Shown here: in pieces, positions 59,055 to 64,000 of the stretch
Layout of the letters: every line of letters begins with the position of its first letter
Position numbering within the stretch: position 1 is the stretch's first letter
DNA from: Parasponia andersonii
Lineage: Eukaryota > Streptophyta > Magnoliopsida > Rosales > Cannabaceae
DNA: 64,000 nucleotides
Direction of reading: 5' to 3'
Assembly (NCBI GenBank): GCA_002914805.1
Contig: JXTB01000178.1
Location: 594,917 to 658,916 of the forward strand
Program-made: the position numbers and the translations under genes
Notes under the pieces: generated by a model
What the model was told of the DNA's origin: nothing
Database searches by the model: none
Seen by the model: only the letters and a program-made list of their open reading frames with translations

Positions 59055-59110
59055 CGAACAACTTTAGAAGCGAATGAAACAATTCATGAAGCTTTGCATT
59101 GCTAAAACAA
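59055..59110 (+). repeat. Duplicate of the 3' end of the 58216-58512 frame
   Basis: GCGAATGAAACAATTCATGA and AGCTTTGCATTGC closely match 58455-58490. It is a local partial duplication with no start codon or open extension of its own, and it abuts the 3' end of CNGC4. Confidence 0.6.
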
Positions 59111-59144
59111 ATTAAACAGAATAGACAGTAGTGGTACATTGATC

Positions 59145-62100
59145 TCAACAATCAAAGTCATCCTGATTAGGCTTAGGCGAAGTCAACAAAGCGGTATAGA
59201 GCCTAAGACGGTCTTCTCCCAGCGACGAACACCTCGAGAGAGGTCTCCTCGGCCTGATAAACGACAGCGAGGTCAAAGTCAACCGATGCTTGTACCTCCT
59301 CCAAGCCAACTGGATGGCCACCGCGGCCCATGTCCGCCACCCGGGGGAGTAGTACCTGGCGCTTCTCTTGACTTTCTCGTTGACAAAAGTGTAGCGGAAG
59401 TGCTGAGTCACGTACTTGACGTCCTCGGCTTCGAGCCCGAAAGCCTCCGTCGTCTCGAGGGTCACGAGGGTCGACGACGATGGCGGAAGCCTTTCGATGA
59501 AGGGTCGGCGGAGACACCACGACAGGAGCTCGTCGCCGCTGAAGTTGCCGGGGCCTAGCATGCAGCAGCTCTTGAGGCCGTCGCGGAGGACTTGGCTGCT
59601 CTGGAGGTGCCCTCTTACCACGAACAACATTCTCTGAACTGGGTCTCCCTCTCTCGTTATCTGTAACTCAAATTCACAAATTAGTTACTGAAAAAAAAAT
59701 AATAATAATTGTACACAAGTAACAAAAAGATTAAATTTGGTTTTCAAACCACAAGTTATATTTACGATTTAGTCACAAGTAGGCTTTACTAATATTCTTA
59801 ATTGAGTACATGCATCCAATTGTATCAATACAAAGTTGTCACAATTCAATTTATATATTAAAATTTATGATAAATAAATTTAATATCATTTACTAATTGA
59901 ATATATATTGACAACTCAATTTACATGTAATACTATTAAAAATTTGATAAATTATTTAAGATATGTAACGTTATCTTAAAATTAAATTTTTTCTTCGAGT
60001 ACTGTATTTAGCATATCTTAACTTTTGTTACTCAGATCTCTTAATTAGAAAATTTTCAAATTGAATGACTTATTTTGTTGTGACTAATTGTTATAAGGTT
60101 TACTTATTTTGTTGTGACTAATTGTTATAAGGTTTTTGCCACGAATTTTTAAGTAAATATGGTTTGGATATATAATTAAGAACTAGCTATCTCCTAATAA
60201 ATTCTATACACATCACCTTGGAAAACAATGCAAATTGAAATATAAATATCCTCTTTTATATTTTCTTAAAAATCACGACTACTTTAATTAGGTTTTTAAT
60301 TAGGTTATGCGACAAAATATAGTTGAGTTGACAGACAAAAAGACAGAAAAAATGGACAGACGATATTAATAGGCTATTATATATGTTACACGATGTTGTG
60401 AGATTTTTGTTATTTTGGAAATACTACTTACTGTTTCTCCCTTGGTGAAAATGAGAGATTTGACGCGGTCGCAGATGTTCTCGAGGACTAGATCATCCAT
60501 GTGTTGGAACAGAGGTACCTGAAAATAAAACAGAGTTTTTAAAGAAATTATAAATTTCTTTCTTGATCAATTCAAATTCGGTAGTACTATTTTTTGCTAT
60601 TTTAATTTTTTGTCACTTGGTGGTTATTTACAATTTTGTTACTCGAACATGTATATAAGAAAGTGTGATGATGCCTGTAAAATCCTAAATTTTATAAAGG
60701 TAATTAAGTAATTTTATTTTAAGGGTATTTTGGTAATTTTATATTTTATATTAATTAAATAAAAATCAGAAATAAATTATTAATGTTGAATCTAGACAAG
60801 ATAAGGTCTAGGTATATTTGGGACAAAAGTGCAAAAGAAATTTCAAATCTGGGACAAAAGTGTAATTAAAGAGGGACTAAAGTGAAAGAATCTTTTAAAA
60901 TTGTGGCCAAAGTGGAATTTTAGAAACTTATTTTTCGGTCGAATCAGATTGCGCCATGTGTCCCACTGTTACAGTTTTAAAAATTGCATAAAACCCCCCA
61001 TTTCTTCTTCTTCTTCTTCACGAGAGCCCCCGAAATTTCTCCCCTCTGTCACCGTTCACCCGAGCCTCCACCAGCCGCCGCCGTGCCAGACACGCCCACC
61101 CGCCGTGACCAGAAGACGCCAATGAACCGGCGCTGGGTACTGCCGCCGTGAACCGCCGCCCCTCACCGGAGAAATCGCAGCCCGAAGTTCGCGCCACCGG
61201 ATCGATTTTTAGTCCGCCGTTCCGCCGTCCGACGTCTGATCACCGTACCACCACCACTGTTGGATTCGTCTCGACTCTAGCTTTGATTTCCAACCACTCT
61301 TGGCCTCCAACTCGGCTCCGGTGAGAAGTTGACTACTGTAGCAATATTTTAATATTTAATTTTTTGTGGTATTTTCGTAATTCTTTCAGAATTGAGTTAT
61401 TTTTCTCGAGAAAATTTTACCACGTAATAGAGGAGTTTGAAACATGAAATCTCATGATTTTTAGGTGTTAAAACGATAATCGAAAGATCGTTAATTATTG
61501 GGATGAAAATTTGGTATTTTTCTAATTATTTCCAAAATGTAGTATTTTTATAATTTTTGGATTTTTGAGCCCATTTAATGTTCGGGACCTCAAAACTGAG
61601 TTCTGATTTCAAATTTGGACTCAGTGAGGTCGGGACATGAAGTTTGATATAAAATATCACTATTTTCCGGAGTAGCAAGAAAATCGAGAAAATAGCTCAT
61701 GATTTGCATCGTTTTACGTGCCACAGGCCTCTGTTTCTCAATCGGTGGTGACCTAAATCAACATTTATATCTAAACCAACATTTCTGGGTGTTCTGAATT
61801 CAGTGATGACCTCTGTTTCTCAATCCGAGACTCTGTTTCAAGTGAACGTGACTAGATTCAAAAACAACTGTCCGAACAACCCGGTGATCAATTGAGGATA
61901 TTTCTAGCGTCATTTGCTCAGCATAATCACTATTTCGAGGTAAGGAATTTAATTTCCTTGTTTTCTATTATTTTCATTAAAATTAGAATTTATTCTGAAA
62001 AATGAACTTTCGTGATTTTATTAAATTGAATTATTTGAATAGTTATTTTAATGAACTATGAATTTGTGAAACATTGTAGACTGCTCTAGATATTTTTAAA

Positions 62101-63653
62101 TANTATATATCTGGTTTTGGTTTTAGCATGATTTTCTGTAAAAGGTTTAAATCCTTAATATTTATAGAAATATTTTCTGGTACTACTAACTATGCAGATA
62201 TTTTGATATTTATAAAAGATTTTCCTAAAAGGAAAATTGAGTAACCTACTGGGCAATTTATGCTCACCCCTCTACTTTCTCCACAGGTGATGTCCAGTGT
62301 GACATTGACGATCAACAGGCAGAATAAGAAGTTATCTTTTATTCGTAATTTGAGACGTGGTTATGCTAGAAGTGTGAATACAAGACTCGTGTTCAAGTCT
62401 TGTTAATTTTATGGATATTTCTAGTATTTATGTTAAGTATGTTACTTTAAAAATGTTTGTAACTATATATGTCATACTAGTGTGATGTTGAGGTGTGAAT
62501 GATGATGCTTAATAAACTATCTGAGAGTTTAATTTTTCTTAAAATTTTTCAGTCTGTGTTTATTGGTGACTATGAACTGTGAAATAGGTCCACTGGTTGA
62601 GAAAAAAAAATTTTAATTTTTGTGAAATTTTTCTTCTGCCACAACCCGGGATTTGGGTCGTGACAATGCCACATATATAAAAATATAGGACTATGTCGAC
62701 TTAGACCATCAGGTAGGTGGTGGATTCTTTTGAACTCTCGCTTCTCTTTCGCATGATTTCGACATTGTAGAAAATTTAAAGTTTTTATATTGCGTACTTT
62801 GGGCAGAATATGATGAGAGTCGAGAAAAATTCCCAATCATGTAACTAGTAGTAATGACAATAATAATGACTTCTAGCTTCCTAATTTATTTCTATCTTTA
62901 ATTTTTCCGGCTTTGGGCTTAATTTATACATAGTCTTCAAATACTATCTGATGTGAATTTAAAAGCTAAATTACAAGATTATCTATTTTGACAATTGAGA
63001 TTAGTTCAACTCGTCTAAGATTTTTAGAAATATGTTGAAGGAAAAGAGTTCGAATTTAGTTAGGTCAGTTTACGTATAGTAATTTAAATAAATATTTTTA
63101 AAAATAAAAAATAAAAAACAGATTATCTCTCTTGTACCTGTCTGACCAAATCTAAGCAGAGATGGTACTTGATGTCCCTCCTAAGACCCTCAGGGAGATT
63201 CCTAATCATCTGACATTCATCAACACCGCGCATGGCGGCCCAGCGCTGGCGCTCGTAGTTCCGAACTCGCTGCCGAAACCCCTGAGGCAAGTGCTTCTTC
63301 CTCATCCACCACTCTATGTTCCTCATCTTCAGTTGCATTGCTTGTTTCTTGGACGTGGTTGCATGTAAAAACACCTGCGCGCATGAACATGTATCAGTAT
63401 TGATGTACATGGCTACATAACTAGTCAAATGTCAATTTTAATCACAAAACCAAAGTGTAATTTGACTTTTTATATATAATATCAAAAGATTAGTGTAAAC
63501 TAATTAGTCATATGCATGTATATATTATATATATATATATGCACCTTGATGTTTCCAATCAACATGGTAACTAGAAGCAGTCCGCTGGTCAAGACAATAA
63601 TATTGAACACAACTTCTAACCATTCGGTTGTGCTCTCCAAGTTCCCAAAAGTG
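59145..63653 (-). CDS. CNGC4: Cyclic nucleotide-gated ion channel 4, 3' half
   Basis: Minus strand; four exons in coding order with GT/AG borders: 63653-63545, 63374-63138, 60518-60432, 59660-59145. The visible protein begins at the last membrane helix (TFGNLESTTEWLEVVFNIIV, LTSGLLLVTMLIGNIK). It continues through the C-linker (VFLHATTSKKQAMQLKMRNI) and the nucleotide-binding domain (MLFVVRGHLQSS, the plant CNGC phosphate-binding/hinge region GPGNFSGDELLSWCLRRPF), then the IQ motif IQLAWRRYKHRL and the end LTSPKPNQDDFDC. These match CNGC4 (DND2/HLM1) far better than CNGC2 or other groups. CNGC4 partners CNGC2 in a plasma-membrane Ca2+ channel in immunity. Upstream exons lie past the right edge. 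A solo LTR sits in the 2.6 kb intron. Confidence 0.93.
60068..60135. repeat. Exact 34-bp tandem duplication in a CNGC4 intron
   Basis: Two head-to-tail identical units beginning ACTTATTTTGTTGTGACTAA lie in the intron before the last CNGC4 exon. Perfect identity implies a recent event or a polymorphic site. Confidence 0.85.
60676..62665 (+). mobile_element. Solo LTR in a CNGC4 intron (Ty3-type)
   Basis: It opens TGTAAAATCCTAAATTTTAT and ends GGGATTTGGGTCGTGACA. ATGCC is duplicated at 60671-60675 and 62666-62670. The start, the end and the internal ACTGGGCAATTTATGCTCAC segment relate it to the LTRs at 29209 and 38977, but it is a separate family. A GC-rich stretch near 61030-61330 corresponds to the GC-rich part of those LTRs. 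It lies antisense to the CNGC4 transcript. A single N is at ~62103. Confidence 0.9.
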
Positions 63654-63871
63654 CTGCAATAATCGTATTCAGTTGAGTAGTAGTAGTAGCAATAATAATA
63701 ATAATAACAAAGAAGGTTCATGAAATAAAAGTAAAGTGTATATAAAAATGCAACATTTAATTAATTTGTGATCAATTAATAATTCACAGCTGGCTACAGA
63801 AATGACCACACTGAAGATTTATTGAATATTTTTCGATGTAGAATAGTACTGGAAGTCTGGAATGATTAGAA

Positions 63872-63914
<43 letters not shown>

Positions 63915-64000
63915 ATATATATTAAATCAATTTAGTTCCTATTCGATGTTTTCAAAAGTACATGTTACTATTATGCATGCCGTTCAGTTTGACAATTATA
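63654..64000. other. Intron of CNGC4 (to window edge)
   Basis: No exon is recognisable. It contains TAG/AAT triplet runs near 63680-63710 and a (TA)n tract at ~63866-63912. Confidence 0.5.

Noticed and set aside
59145-59637. Plus-strand open frames opposite the last CNGC4 exon
   Set aside because: Shadows of the well-matched CNGC4 coding sequence.
60901-61125. Open frame with Ser/Pro-rich product
   Set aside because: It lies within the solo LTR in the CNGC4 intron, in the part corresponding to the GC-rich LTR region elsewhere.

Overview
The window is nuclear DNA from a flowering plant, almost certainly a eudicot. It is AT-rich and intron-rich, and full of LTR retroelements, DNA transposons and LINE tails. 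The host proteins are plant types: wound-induced DUF3774 proteins, a VAP4-type MSP protein, a DUF1223 protein, a dynein light chain and CNGC4. A rosid is the best guess; the species cannot be fixed from sequence alone.

Positions 1-18000 are a transposon graveyard. They hold the edge of a ~3 kb LTR (1-545), a gag-bearing LTR element (3914-7719) cut by a Ty1/copia relic (7720-~9440), a decayed CACTA transposon ending at 11756, two MITEs, a duplicated pair of small Cys-rich peptide relics on the minus strand, and a solo LTR (13394-16226). A tRNA-Asn(GTT)-like gene lies at 18027-18102.

Positions 18100-44900 hold the main host feature, a same-strand tandem array of small DUF3774 / wound-induced (WIP) genes. 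There are five intact copies (ATG at 19259, 20774, 23360, 26037, 27684), one broken copy (28955) and a relic 3' end (~23752). A divergent single gene at 44579 shares only the C-terminal CWGPN signature. Each intact copy has a TATA box, and upstream of it a shared promoter block containing an AAAACCAGAGG-like motif and CAAACTGCTGGTGAAAC; the block is shorter in copy 5. Related Arabidopsis genes respond to wounding and low oxygen, so the array may be a co-regulated stress module (inference). LINE tails lie between copies. A ~12 kb Ty3/gypsy chromovirus fossil (29209-41175, target-site repeat CCTGG) sits inside the sixth copy, four codons plus one base before its stop, and itself carries a nested ~3 kb solo LTR (target-site repeat GAACT).

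Positions 42000-64000 hold three small DNA transposons, a 140-160 bp tandem repeat, a seven-exon VAP4-type gene (46961-49168, +), a two-exon DUF1223 gene (50222-52084, -), a hAT-like element with an 8-bp target duplication (52812-53399), a two-exon dynein light chain gene (56441-56921, +) and the 3' half of CNGC4 (59145-63653, -). One CNGC4 intron contains a solo LTR (60676-62665, target-site repeat ATGCC).

The host genes do not form an operon or pathway. The common thread is stress and defence: a wound/hypoxia-type small-protein array near an immunity-linked Ca2+ channel gene, in a region reshaped by local duplication and repeated LTR insertion and loss.
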